From positions 1,427 to 65,426 of the forward strand of contig NZ_JHWX01000013.1 of the NCBI RefSeq assembly GCF_000621965.1: DNA of 64,000 nucleotides. Direction: 5' to 3'. This DNA is from Methanobrevibacter wolinii SH. GTDB taxonomy: Archaea > Methanobacteriota > Methanobacteria > Methanobacteriales > Methanobacteriaceae. Under the pieces are notes generated by a model, which was not told where the DNA came from, did not search any database, and saw nothing but the letters and a program-made list of their open reading frames with translations. Shown here piece after piece: positions 18,044 to 26,611 of this stretch (position 1 is its first letter; each line of letters begins with the position of its first letter). Both the position numbers and the translations under genes were made by a program.

Positions 18044-18730
18044 TTGGTAGTTAGTGTCATTGGTGGAACTGGACCTCAGGGTCTAGGTATTGCCAAACGA
18101 TTAGCTATTGCAGGTGTAGATGTTATTGTTGGATCTAGAAAAGAAGATAAAGCTTTAAAGATTGTAAATGAAACTAAAGAAGAATTGAAAGATTATGACA
18201 TTGCTTCTATGGAAGGTATGGCAAATGAAGATGCAGCAAAAGCTGGAGATATCATAATAATGACTGTTCCTTTAGTTGCACAAGCACCTACTTTAAAAAC
18301 TATTAAAGAGTTTGTTAAAGGTAAAGTATTTTTAGATGCTACTGTACCATTAGAAACAGCACTTGGCGGATCTGTAAAAAGAAGTATTGGTTTATGTGAA
18401 GGATCTGCTGCAGAAAGAACCCAGGCTCTCTTAGAAGGAACTGGTGCAAAAGTTGTATGTGCTTTTAATAATATAAGTAATTCTCAACTTTTGGACATAC
18501 CAGAAGATATAGATTGTGATTGTCTTATAGCTGGAGATGATAAAGAAGCTAAAGAAATTGCATCTGATTTAATTAATAAAATTTCAGGAGTTAAAGCTAT
18601 TGATTGTGGTCCTCTTGAAAGAGCTAGACAAATTCAAGAAATTACTCCACTTCTCATTGCTTTAAATATTAAATATAAATCTCATTTCGGGGGAATTAGG
18701 ATAACTGGAATTGATTTTGATAAAATTTAG
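18044..18730 (+). CDS. npdG: F420H2:NADP oxidoreductase (NADPH-dependent F420 reductase)
   Basis: 228 aa, normal size. It transfers hydride between coenzyme F420 and NADP in the cytoplasm, supplying NADPH for biosynthesis. The N-terminal Rossmann segment VVSVIGGTGPQGLGIAKRLA and VIVGSRKEDKA (NADP phosphate-binding Arg/Lys) are typical of the family, as are VPLETALGG, GAKVVCAFNNIS and the C-terminal IRITGIDF. The start is TTG: GGAGGT (18031-18036) sits 7 nt before TTG at 18044 and no in-frame ATG or GTG lies near. A 7-bp dyad precedes the ribosome-binding site. The gene is followed by 1.2 kb of non-coding repeats. Confidence 0.95.
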   Translation: MVVSVIGGTGPQGLGIAKRLAIAGVDVIVGSRKEDKALKIVNETKEELKDYDIASMEGMANEDAAKAGDIIIMTVPLVAQAPTLKTIKEFVKGKVFLDATVPLETALGGSVKRSIGLCEGSAAERTQALLEGTGAKVVCAFNNISNSQLLDIPEDIDCDCLIAGDDKEAKEIASDLINKISGVKAIDCGPLERARQIQEITPLLIALNIKYKSHFGGIRITGIDFDKI

Positions 18731-18960
18731 TTTTTATATAAACATTTATTAGAATAAAAATTTAATTAGTTAAAAATCATTAAGATTTTAGTTTTATAAG
18801 TATTTAATTTATAAAAAGTTTTATATTAATTGTTTATTCGTCGAATGATTAATTTGGGCTGATTTTTATATTTTAATACTTTATAAAGATATAAACATTA
18901 AAATGGATATATAAGACAAAGTTTTCAAATTTTATAATGGAATATTTTAGGAATATAAAT

Positions 18961-19484
18961 TGTTGAGCTAGAAATAGTTAATATTCTAGTAAATCGTATT
19001 TGATTGTTGAATTCTAGAAATGGTTATTATTCTAGGGGAAATTTGGCTGTTGAAACTAGAAAAGTTTATTTAAATAGATGTAGATTTTATTTAATTAAAT
19101 TATTTTTAGTTTAAAGGATAAACAAATAAACTAGTTAAATAGTTTAAAAAACATGGTTGAAAACTTTTAATTTACTCAAAATAATCTGTAATGATATTTT
19201 GTTTAAATTATTAGTTTATATACATTATAGATTATTAAAAAGGTATTTTGATTGTTGAATTCTAGAAATGGTTATTATTCTAGGGGAAATTTGACTGTTG
19301 AACTAGAAAAGTTTATTTAAATAGATGTAGATTTTATTTAATTAAATTATTTTTAGTTTGTACTTTGTTGTTGAATAATGTATTTTGACTGTTGAACTAG
19401 AAATGGTTAATATTCTAGTAAATCGTATTTGATTGTTGAATTCTAGAAATGGTTATTATTCTAGGGGAAATTTGACTGTTGAAT
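18961..19484. repeat. Array of CTAG-dyad units with 43-44 bp spacing
   Basis: Five 22-bp dyads CTAGAA-N10-TTCTAG lie at 18968-18989, 19014-19035, 19262-19283, 19397-19418 and 19443-19464. In each, the N10 is a variant of ATRGTTANTA, and TGTTGA precedes the dyad. TGTTGA occurs at 18961, 19005, 19048, 19253, 19296, 19369, 19390, 19434, 19477 and again at 19548, with a recurrent 43-44 bp step. A 60-bp AT block beginning CTAGAAAAGTTTATTTAAAT follows the first two groups. There is no open reading frame. Confidence 0.75.
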
Positions 19485-19553
19485 TATTGGTTAAAATTTA
19501 TCTAAATAATATTTTATATAAGTTGAAACTAATAATTAGAAATTTGTTGTTGA

Positions 19554-19940
19554 ATATTAAATTGTATAGATGTTAAATTATATTTTAACACTATATTAAT
19601 TTTAATATTGATTTTTTACTATTTTTTGTTATTATATTTTTTATAATATTACTTTATATTCAATTTTGAATTTATTTTTTAATTTATTATTATATTTTTA
19701 ATAATTATGAGAAAATTTTTATAATATTTTTAATAAACTTAATTTAATTAAAATTTTAATAGTGTATGTTTTAGATTTTTTAATTTTTTAAAATTTTAGA
19801 ATTATTTAATATATTTAATTTATTTAAAAATTTAAATTTCTAAACTGTTTATTTTTAATTTTAAATAATTTTTATATTAAATTTAAAGAATTTAACACAT
19901 ATTAATTTATAAATATTTTATTTTTAAGAGGATTTTTTTT
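19554..19940. other. AT-rich leader region before the nitroreductase gene
   Basis: No gene, repeat copy or operator was recognised. It presumably carries the nitroreductase promoter. Confidence 0.25.
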
Positions 19941-20450
19941 ATGGAGTCTAATTCAATTTTTAAAAGAAAAAGTATTCGTAAATATTTAGATAAAGATATT
20001 TCTGATGATGATATTAAGTCTATATTATCTGCTGGAATGCAGGCACCTTCAGCATTTAATACTCAACCTTGGGAATTTATTGTTGTAACTAATGAAGATT
20101 TAATTAATAAATTGTCTAATATGAGTAAATATTCAAAATGTGCAGCAGGTGCAAATAAATTAATTTTAACAATGGTTAATCTAGAAAAAGTACCTTTAAC
20201 TAGAGCGTGGTTTACTCAAGATATGTCTGCATGTACTGAAAATATTTTAATTGAAGCTACTGAACTTGGTATTGGAAGTGTATGGTTAGGTTTGTATCCT
20301 GATTCTAAAAGAATAGAATTTGTATCTGAAATATTTGATTTACCTAAAAATATTGTTCCATTTTCACTTATTGCATTAGGTTATCCTACTAAAGAATATG
20401 AAATTAAAATGAATTATGATGAATCTAAAGTTCATTATAATAAATTTTAA
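19941..20450 (+). CDS. Nitroreductase family protein
   Basis: 169 aa. An FMN-dependent oxidoreductase of the nitroreductase fold. The N-terminal RKSIRKYLDKDISDDDI, the FMN-contacting QAPSAFNTQPWEFIVV (about residues 34-49) and the late GIGSVWLGLYPD plus LIALGYPTKEYE are family signatures. It is one of the short (about 170 aa) archaeal members. The electron donor and substrate are not predictable. The start has a good ribosome-binding site (AAGAGGAT). The thpR gene follows 63 bp later in the same direction; a shared transcript is likely. Confidence 0.9.
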   Translation: MESNSIFKRKSIRKYLDKDISDDDIKSILSAGMQAPSAFNTQPWEFIVVTNEDLINKLSNMSKYSKCAAGANKLILTMVNLEKVPLTRAWFTQDMSACTENILIEATELGIGSVWLGLYPDSKRIEFVSEIFDLPKNIVPFSLIALGYPTKEYEIKMNYDESKVHYNKF

Positions 20451-20513
20451 TTTTTTTATTTTCAGTTGATATATTATTTAATTTATTTAATTTCTAAGTT
20501 TATGGGGGATATA

Positions 20514-21071
20514 ATGAGTAAAATAAGAAGTTTTTTAGCTATTGAAGTTGAAGATGTTTTACTTAATAAGATTTATAATATTGAAAAGGATTTTAAAAAT
20601 ATTGATGCTAATATTAAATATGTTCCAACTAAGAATATGCACTTTACATTAAAATTTTTTGGAAATATTAATGAAGAGATGATTGATAAAATTTCATGTT
20701 CTGTAGAAAAAGTTTTAGAAAATCATAAACCTTTTGAAATTGATATTTCTGGTTCTGGTGCATTTCCAAATGAAAATAGAATAAAAGTTATTTGGGTGGG
20801 TATTAAAAATAATTCTAATCTAAAATCTCTTCAAGAAGATCTTGATGTTTCTTTTAATAAATTAGGGTTTGAACTTGAGAGAAATTATGTTTCTCATTTA
20901 ACAATTGGTAGAATGAAAAATGCTAAAAATAAAAATTTAGTTCAAGATAAAATTAAGAAATATCATAATTATGAAATAGGTAAAATGACTGTTTCAAGTA
21001 TTGTACTTAAAAAAAGTACTTTAACACCTAAAGGACCTATTTATGAAAATATTAAAGAGTTTACTCTTTAA
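20514..21071 (+). CDS. thpR: RNA 2',3'-cyclic phosphodiesterase (2'-5' RNA ligase family)
   Basis: 185 aa. A member of the 2H phosphoesterase superfamily, with the two HxT/S motifs MHFTLKFFG (about residues 42-50) and SHLTIGRMK (about 126-134) that form the active site. Archaeal members open 2',3'-cyclic phosphate ends and can ligate 2'-5' RNA ends, probably in tRNA metabolism. An in-frame ATG at 20502 is available, but GGGGGAT placed 6 nt before the ATG at 20514, and the family start MSKIRSFLAIE, favour the latter. A U-rich tail follows from 21072. Confidence 0.93.
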   Translation: MSKIRSFLAIEVEDVLLNKIYNIEKDFKNIDANIKYVPTKNMHFTLKFFGNINEEMIDKISCSVEKVLENHKPFEIDISGSGAFPNENRIKVIWVGIKNNSNLKSLQEDLDVSFNKLGFELERNYVSHLTIGRMKNAKNKNLVQDKIKKYHNYEIGKMTVSSIVLKKSTLTPKGPIYENIKEFTL

Positions 21072-21374
21072 TTTAATTTTTTTTTAGTTTTAGTTTTTTT
21101 TTTGTTTTGGTTTAGTTTTGTTTTTTAGTTTTAGTTTTTTTGTTTTTTATCTCTTGAAATCTTTTTATTACTAATATAAATAATATTTATACTTAAAATT
21201 TAAATTTAAGAGATTTTTTTAAAATTAGAATGATTTTAATAATGTTTTGTTTTAATTTAGTTTTGTTTCTTGTTTTTTAAAATTAGTTTTTTGTATTTAA
21301 ATAAAAAATATAAATTAATAAAAAGCTATTTAATGCTTTAAATTAATTTATGTGTTTAAATTTATAATATAAAT
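21072..21374 (+). terminator. U-rich region after thpR
   Basis: 303 bp between convergent thpR and the DHQS II gene. TTTAGTTTTAGTTTTTTT-type blocks repeat through about 21150, compatible with archaeal termination. A weak left-end-like motif, CTCTTGAAATC (21151), resembles the MITE end but has no partner, so it is not called. Confidence 0.35.
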
Positions 21375-22511
21375 CTATTTTTCAATTATATTTTCTTCAA
21401 TACTCATACCAAAGTGACGAGCTTTTTCATCTATGTAAACTTTTATTTTGTCACCTGGTTTTAGTTCTGCAACAGAAATTGCAGATTCTTTATCATCAAC
21501 AAGTCTAATGGTTTCAGCATTTTGAACAATAGTTTTAATATCAATATCTTTATATTTTGCTTCAATTAAAAGAAGAGGTCTTCTTTCAATTTTACATCTA
21601 CCTACTATTGATTTTCTAGTTTCACCTTTAGTGTTAACTATTAATACTTCATCACCAGCTCCAAGTTCTGATAAATAATGAGTTTTTCCATTAGGAACCA
21701 TTACATATGCTTGAACAGGTCCTGCATTTACTCTAAATGGACGTGAAGCAACATATTCACTTTCTAAACTTTCAGAGTGTACAAGTACCATAGCTTTTGA
21801 ATATGATCCAACAAGCATACCTTCACCAGGATACATAATACTAGTAGTATCAATACATACTCTATCACCAGATCCAAGTGGTTTAATATTGGTTATAGTA
21901 GCATCTTTGAGACTATAGCTTTCACTTGAAATCTCTTCAATGAGTTTTGAGATATCTTTGATTTGATTAAATTCAATTGGTTCAAAAATAACTCCATCAG
22001 TACCTACTTCTAATGTTTCAATAGCTACTTTAGCTTCATCTGCTGATTTTACAGCTGCTATAATTTTAACATCTTTTCCTTGTAAATCTGCAATGATATT
22101 TTCAAGTGGAATTACAGTCCAATCTTTACTAACTAATATTATATAATCGCAGATATCTCCAAGTTTTACAGCTAATTGTTCATGGTTTTTATCTGTGATT
22201 TCTATATAGGCACAAACAGGAATATTTTTGTTTTTAAGTTCTTTAGCTTTAGCTAAATCTTTTGATTTAGTTAAATTATTATCTAATTTAAGTGTTCCAT
22301 CACCTTCACCAGAAATACCTATTAAATAAACATCACTATCATCACTAGGTGCAACGATATTAACATTACCTAATTTTCTTATGTTCTTATTATTTTCTGA
22401 ATCAAAACATACTATATGGTCAATTCCAGATTCAAATGATGTTGTAATCATTTCTTTAGTATTGTCCCAATTGCCTATTGGGTTTAATATCCAAGCAAAT
22501 TTTTCTGACAT
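21375..22511 (-). CDS. 3-dehydroquinate synthase II
   Basis: 378 aa. It converts 2-amino-3,7-dideoxy-D-threo-hept-6-ulosonate to 3-dehydroquinate with NAD, the archaeal replacement for AroB in aromatic amino-acid synthesis. The N-terminus KFAWILNPIGNWDNTKEMIT, the central GDRVCIDTTSIMYPGEGMLVGSY region and RPFRVNAGPVQAYVMVPN are characteristic of this family (AroB'). The ribosome-binding site AAGGAG precedes the ATG. It lies 142 bp downstream of the ADH synthase gene on the same strand, giving the first two steps of the archaeal shikimate route as one unit. Confidence 0.95.
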   Translation of the reverse strand: MSEKFAWILNPIGNWDNTKEMITTSFESGIDHIVCFDSENNKNIRKLGNVNIVAPSDDSDVYLIGISGEGDGTLKLDNNLTKSKDLAKAKELKNKNIPVCAYIEITDKNHEQLAVKLGDICDYIILVSKDWTVIPLENIIADLQGKDVKIIAAVKSADEAKVAIETLEVGTDGVIFEPIEFNQIKDISKLIEEISSESYSLKDATITNIKPLGSGDRVCIDTTSIMYPGEGMLVGSYSKAMVLVHSESLESEYVASRPFRVNAGPVQAYVMVPNGKTHYLSELGAGDEVLIVNTKGETRKSIVGRCKIERRPLLLIEAKYKDIDIKTIVQNAETIRLVDDKESAISVAELKPGDKIKVYIDEKARHFGMSIEENIIEK

Positions 22512-22653
22512 TCCTAATCTCCTTAAAATTTATAATTTCCTAGATTAAATATTATAAATCCTTTATTTTAATTTATTTTTTTTAAAAAATATGATATTTT
22601 TTTAAAATTAAACTTTAAATGATAGGTATTTATAATTATTTAATATTTTAAGT

Positions 22654-23445
22654 CTATTTTAAAATTTTTAAAGCTTCTTCAACATCCATTCCATTGTGAA
22701 CAATTTCAGAAACAGCTTTAGTCATTTTTTCAGGATTTTCAGCTTGGAAGAAATTACGTCCGAAAGCTACTCCAGCTCCACCAACTTCAATTGCATCTTT
22801 GGTCATTTGGAGTAAATCTTTATCAGAGTCTACACTTGGACCGCCTGCTATGATTACAGGTACTAAAGCTCCTTCAACAACTTCTTCAAAGCTTGCAGGA
22901 TCTCCAGTATAATTTGTTTTTACAATATCTGCACCAAGTTCTGCACCAACACGTGCTGCATGTTTTACAACTTCAACATCATGTTCATCTTTTATTCCTG
23001 GTCCACGTGGGTACATCATAGCTAAAAGTGGCATACCCCATTGACTACAAGTTTCTGCAACAGAACCTAATTCTTCTAACATGTATGGTTCAGTTTCAGA
23101 ACCTACATTTACATGTATAGATACTGCATCAGCACCAAGTTGAATAGCTCTTTCTACACTAGTAACAAGGACTTTATTATTAGGGTCACGACTTAAAGAA
23201 GTACTTGCAGATAAGTGGATAATTAAACCAATATCTTTTCCGTAACCTCTGTGACCATTTTCTACAATACCTTTATGCATAAGTACTGCATTTGCTCCAC
23301 CTTTAGAAATACTTTCTATAGTTTTATCAAGGTTAACAATTCCTTTAATAGGACCATCAGAAACGCCATGATCCATAGGTGCAATAACAGTTTTATTTGT
23401 TTTGCGGTTAATTATACGTTCAAGACGTATTTTTTTACCTATCAT
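22654..23445 (-). CDS. 2-amino-3,7-dideoxy-D-threo-hept-6-ulosonate synthase (ADH synthase)
   Basis: 263 aa. A class I aldolase that makes ADH from 6-deoxy-5-ketofructose phosphate and aspartate semialdehyde, feeding 3-dehydroquinate synthase II. Active-site residues align with a constant offset of 8 to those known for Methanocaldococcus MJ0400: D25 (APMDHG), Y145 (MMYPRGPG) and the Schiff-base K176 (IVKTNYTG). The phosphate-binding loops IIAGGPS and AFGRNFFQ are also intact. A strong ribosome-binding site (TTGGAGGAT) suggests high expression. It is the first gene of the aromatic pair; the leader side (23446-24015) contains a MITE copy. Confidence 0.96.
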   Translation of the reverse strand: MIGKKIRLERIINRKTNKTVIAPMDHGVSDGPIKGIVNLDKTIESISKGGANAVLMHKGIVENGHRGYGKDIGLIIHLSASTSLSRDPNNKVLVTSVERAIQLGADAVSIHVNVGSETEPYMLEELGSVAETCSQWGMPLLAMMYPRGPGIKDEHDVEVVKHAARVGAELGADIVKTNYTGDPASFEEVVEGALVPVIIAGGPSVDSDKDLLQMTKDAIEVGGAGVAFGRNFFQAENPEKMTKAVSEIVHNGMDVEEALKILK

Positions 23446-23843
23446 TATTTATCCTCCAATTTAAGTTAAATTTAAAATTTTTATAAATTTTAATTTAACT
23501 TTTTTTTAATTTTTTAAAATATATTAAATTATTAAATAATTTAACATACACTATTTTTTATAAGATAATACTTATATATTATTTGATTTTTGTTTAAAAA
23601 TTCTAAATTCAATAGATATTATAATTTAATAATAAAATTTTTAGCTTTCTTAATTATTTAAATTTAAGACATGATTTCTTTTTAATATTAAAGTAAATAG
23701 CATAAAAATTAAATTCTAGATAATATAAGTTTTAGATATTGTTAAAATTTATATAATTTTATTTAAATTCTATAAAAAATTATTTAAAGTATTTTTTAAA
23801 ATATTAAAAATTTATTAAATTCTGAAGTATTTTTTAAAAATTA

Positions 23844-23939
23844 AGTCTATTAGAAATAATAATTTAAACAGTACTTAATACTTTAAAATGAGTTTAAAAA
23901 ATGTTTATTATAAAAATTAAAATAATTTTAACAAAGTCA
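23844..23939. repeat. MITE-like dispersed repeat, copy 4, with 8-bp duplication
   Basis: Left end AGTCTATTAGAAA, right end TTTTAACAAAGTC. The flanks AAAAATTA (23836-23843) and AAAAATTA (23940-23947) are a perfect 8-bp direct repeat. It lies between the ADH synthase promoter side and the 3' end of a methyltransferase gene. No gene was seen elsewhere in 23446-24015. Confidence 0.75.
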
Positions 23940-24015
23940 AAAAATTAATAATTAAAATTAGTAGTAAATTAGTTTTATATTAAGTATTAACAAATTCATT
24001 AATTTTAGTAATTAT

Positions 24016-24549
24016 TTATTGTTTTAATGAATTTGTCCATAAATTGAATTCTTTAATTTGTGGAGGGATTCCTTCATCACCATATGAATCTAAATAACCA
24101 TTTTTTGATATTAAATCTTCTTCAACATATGAAGTATTTACAAAATCTATTAATCCTTTGTTTCTAATAATTGAATTTTTTGGTTTAAATGTTGAAGACC
24201 ATATGTAAAATACTTTAAATACAGTATCTGGATGATATCCTCCACCTAAATCTACAGATAATAAATCACATTTATCTGTTATTTTACAAGCTTCTTGAAT
24301 AATATTATGGAGTCTCACATCTCCACTTATAAATTTGATATTATCATATTCTTCTTCTAATTTTTTCATTTTTGGAATTGCTTCTGGGCTATTATCTATT
24401 GCTATTAATTTACCTTCTTTTATTATTTCTGCAATAATCTTAGAACTTCCACCAACATGACATCCAAGTTCTATTACTGTATCAGTAGGTTTTAATATTT
24501 TTTTAAGGTTTTTTCTATATAGTTTCATCTTGTAGTTAAGTTGTATCAT
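24016..24549 (-). CDS. SAM-dependent methyltransferase-like protein
   Basis: 177 aa. Motif I VIELGCHVGGSSKIIAE (about residues 25-41) and the following acidic strand LIAIDNSPEA identify a class I methyltransferase fold. CDLLSVDLGGGYHPDT takes the place of motif IV. The protein is short and lacks a clear substrate-recognition domain. It resembles an archaeal group of unassigned methyltransferases located next to coenzyme A genes. It starts 23 nt after the pantoate kinase gene, with AATGTGAGT as ribosome-binding site, so the two are co-transcribed; whether it acts in the same pathway cannot be said. Confidence 0.75.
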   Translation of the reverse strand: MIQLNYKMKLYRKNLKKILKPTDTVIELGCHVGGSSKIIAEIIKEGKLIAIDNSPEAIPKMKKLEEEYDNIKFISGDVRLHNIIQEACKITDKCDLLSVDLGGGYHPDTVFKVFYIWSSTFKPKNSIIRNKGLIDFVNTSYVEEDLISKNGYLDSYGDEGIPPQIKEFNLWTNSLKQ

Positions 24550-24572
24550 GTACTCACATTTTTTATTAATTA

Positions 24573-25463
24573 TTAAATATTGTTCTTTTTAATTTGTATT
24601 CCATTGTTTTCAATATTATTGATGGTGTATTTTTTATCTAAAGTACTTGTATCTTTACATAATCCAAATACTGTATTTCCAATCATAGCCATTGATGAAC
24701 CAATACAAAATTCATTAAATTCATCTATTAAATCAATAATTTCATTATTAAATAAGCCAATCTTTTTTGAAAAATTATAAGAACATTCTATAAAATTTTT
24801 ACTTGATGGATTTTTTAAATATTCCTTTTGTGCTTTAATTCCTTCTTTTGTTATTCTTTTTTGATAATCTGGGTCTGTTATTATTGTTGATGTATCAATT
24901 TTATCTAATGATTTTGATACTATTTTATAATCTGAGTTAATATATTCTGTTTTTCCAAAACCTGGTGCTCCAGGTTTTGTTCTAAGTACAATTCCTTTAG
25001 ACATCTCTGCTATTACATCACCAAGTCCACAATTTAAAGAAACTTCACTAAGATGAGCATATTTTCCAGCTTCTTCATAAGTAATTGGTAAATTTAAAGT
25101 ATCTTTTAGTAATATTGCTACTCCTAGACTTGATGATGCTGAAGTTCCAAATCCACATCCAATAGGTACTTCAATATTATGATTAATTTCAAGTCCATTT
25201 ATATCAAGCTTATTAAGATATTTATCTATTTGATAATCTTTGTTTATTATATCAATTGTTTCTTTACTTATAATTGTATGATAGGAATCATTTTTACCAT
25301 TAATTTTAATATTTATTCCATCTTTATTTCTTTCTTTAATACTTGAAGTAACTCCTTTATCAAGTAAAACTCCACAACCTAATGATCCTTTTTTTAATTT
25401 ATTTTCTTTTGGAAATATTGAAAAAAATCCAGTTATATGTCCAGGTACAAATACTGAAATCAT
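24573..25463 (-). CDS. Pantoate kinase (GHMP family)
   Basis: 296 aa. The archaeal enzyme that phosphorylates pantoate, the step before phosphopantothenate synthetase in archaeal coenzyme A synthesis. The start FVPGHITGFFSI and the glycine-rich ATP loop VPIGCGFGTSASSSLGVA (about residues 97-114) are family signatures, followed by SLNCGLGDVIAE and the RTKPGAPGFG segment. The ribosome-binding site is AAAGGGGTAAA. It forms a tight pair with the downstream methyltransferase-like gene. The phosphopantothenate synthetase gene is not in this window. Confidence 0.92.
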   Translation of the reverse strand: MISVFVPGHITGFFSIFPKENKLKKGSLGCGVLLDKGVTSSIKERNKDGINIKINGKNDSYHTIISKETIDIINKDYQIDKYLNKLDINGLEINHNIEVPIGCGFGTSASSSLGVAILLKDTLNLPITYEEAGKYAHLSEVSLNCGLGDVIAEMSKGIVLRTKPGAPGFGKTEYINSDYKIVSKSLDKIDTSTIITDPDYQKRITKEGIKAQKEYLKNPSSKNFIECSYNFSKKIGLFNNEIIDLIDEFNEFCIGSSMAMIGNTVFGLCKDTSTLDKKYTINNIENNGIQIKKNNI

Positions 25464-25654
25464 TTTACCCCTTTAGTTTTTATTGATTTTTTAATTTTTA
25501 AGTTTGAATTAATTAATTTATTTAATTTAACTTTTTAAAAAACTTATTAATTATAATAATATTATATATTATATTAAATTTAGATTAATATAAAATTATT
25601 TTAATATATTAATTCATATAATCATATAAGTTAGAGATTTTATTGGAGATTAAA

Positions 25655-26323
25655 ATGACTAATAAAAGAATTGATTTACACATGCATAGTCTATTTTCAG
25701 ATGGTGAGCTACTTCCTTCAGAACTTGCAAGAAGAGCATATGTTTTAGGTCATAGTGATATAGCTATTACTGATCATGTTGATTATTATAATATTGAAAA
25801 TATTACTAATATACAAAATGCAATTGATGATATAAATAATAATTGGGATATTAATGTTATACTTGGAGTTGAAATAACTCATGTTCCACCTTCTTCAATT
25901 AAACCTCTTGCAATTAGAGCAAGAGAATTAGGTGCTAAAATTGTTGTAGTTCATGGTGAAACCTTATCTGAACCTGTAGTTGAAGGTACAAATCATGCTG
26001 CAGCATTGTGTCCTGAAGTAGATATTATTGGTCATCCTGGTTTAATTTCAAAAGAAGATGCAATTTTAGCTAAAGAAAATGATATTGCTCTTGAAATTAG
26101 TTGTAGAGCAGGTCATTGTCTTGGTAATGGTCATGTTGCAGATATTGCTTCTGAAGTGGGTAATCGTTTAGTTGTTGATACTGATACACATGCTCCTGAA
26201 GATTTAGTAAATTTTGATAAAGCATATAATATAGCTTTAGGTGCAGGTTTATCTGAATATGAAGCAAAAAAAGCTGTTATTGATAATCCAAAGTATATTC
26301 TTAAAAAGCATGATTTAATTTAG
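25655..26323 (+). CDS. PHP domain histidinol-phosphatase-like protein
   Basis: 222 aa. The PHP-type metal-dependent phosphoesterase fold: [18 protein letters not shown] (first metal-binding HxH, residues 6-8 region), [24 protein letters not shown] and [10 protein letters not shown] supply the remaining ligands. Annotated homologues in methanogens are called histidinol phosphate phosphatase domain proteins; activity on histidinol phosphate is plausible but not proven by sequence. The frame runs upstream to a TTG, yet TTGGAGATTAAA is clearly the ribosome-binding site for ATG 25655. It stands alone ahead of the Fsr-like gene. Confidence 0.85.
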   Translation: MTNKRIDLHMHSLFSDGELLPSELARRAYVLGHSDIAITDHVDYYNIENITNIQNAIDDINNNWDINVILGVEITHVPPSSIKPLAIRARELGAKIVVVHGETLSEPVVEGTNHAAALCPEVDIIGHPGLISKEDAILAKENDIALEISCRAGHCLGNGHVADIASEVGNRLVVDTDTHAPEDLVNFDKAYNIALGAGLSEYEAKKAVIDNPKYILKKHDLI

Positions 26324-26611
26324 AATGTCTTATATTTTTTATTTTTTCTTTATCTTTTTTGAGAGTTATTTTTTTAGTATTTTATATTTTCTTTATTTTT
26401 TTAGAATTATCTATTTGAAATTTTAAGTTTTTATAAATTTATTTATTTATTTATTTTAAAAATAGTGGTTTGTTCTATTATTTTAAATTTAAAAAGTATT
26501 ATTAAGTTTTTTTATCTGTATTATTTTTTTATTATTTTTTTATTATATAGTATTTATATAGATATCAAATATTTAAATACTTTAATTATAAAAGTTATAA
26601 TTAGGGATAAT

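Noticed and set aside
18961-19553. CRISPR array suspected from short repeats at 43-44 bp spacing
   Set aside because: The would-be spacers are themselves repeated in the different groups, the repeats differ in length, and there are no cas genes in the window.
21151-21225. Possible further MITE copy after thpR
   Set aside because: CTCTTGAAATC and AAGAGATTTTT are weakly inverted but lack the TGTTGAAA/TTTCAACA ends and the common interior.
26465-26611. 49-codon N-terminal extension of the Fsr-like protein
   Set aside because: It encodes only hydrophobic AT-rich sequence, starts with GTG without a ribosome-binding site, and would add a membrane segment to a soluble enzyme family.
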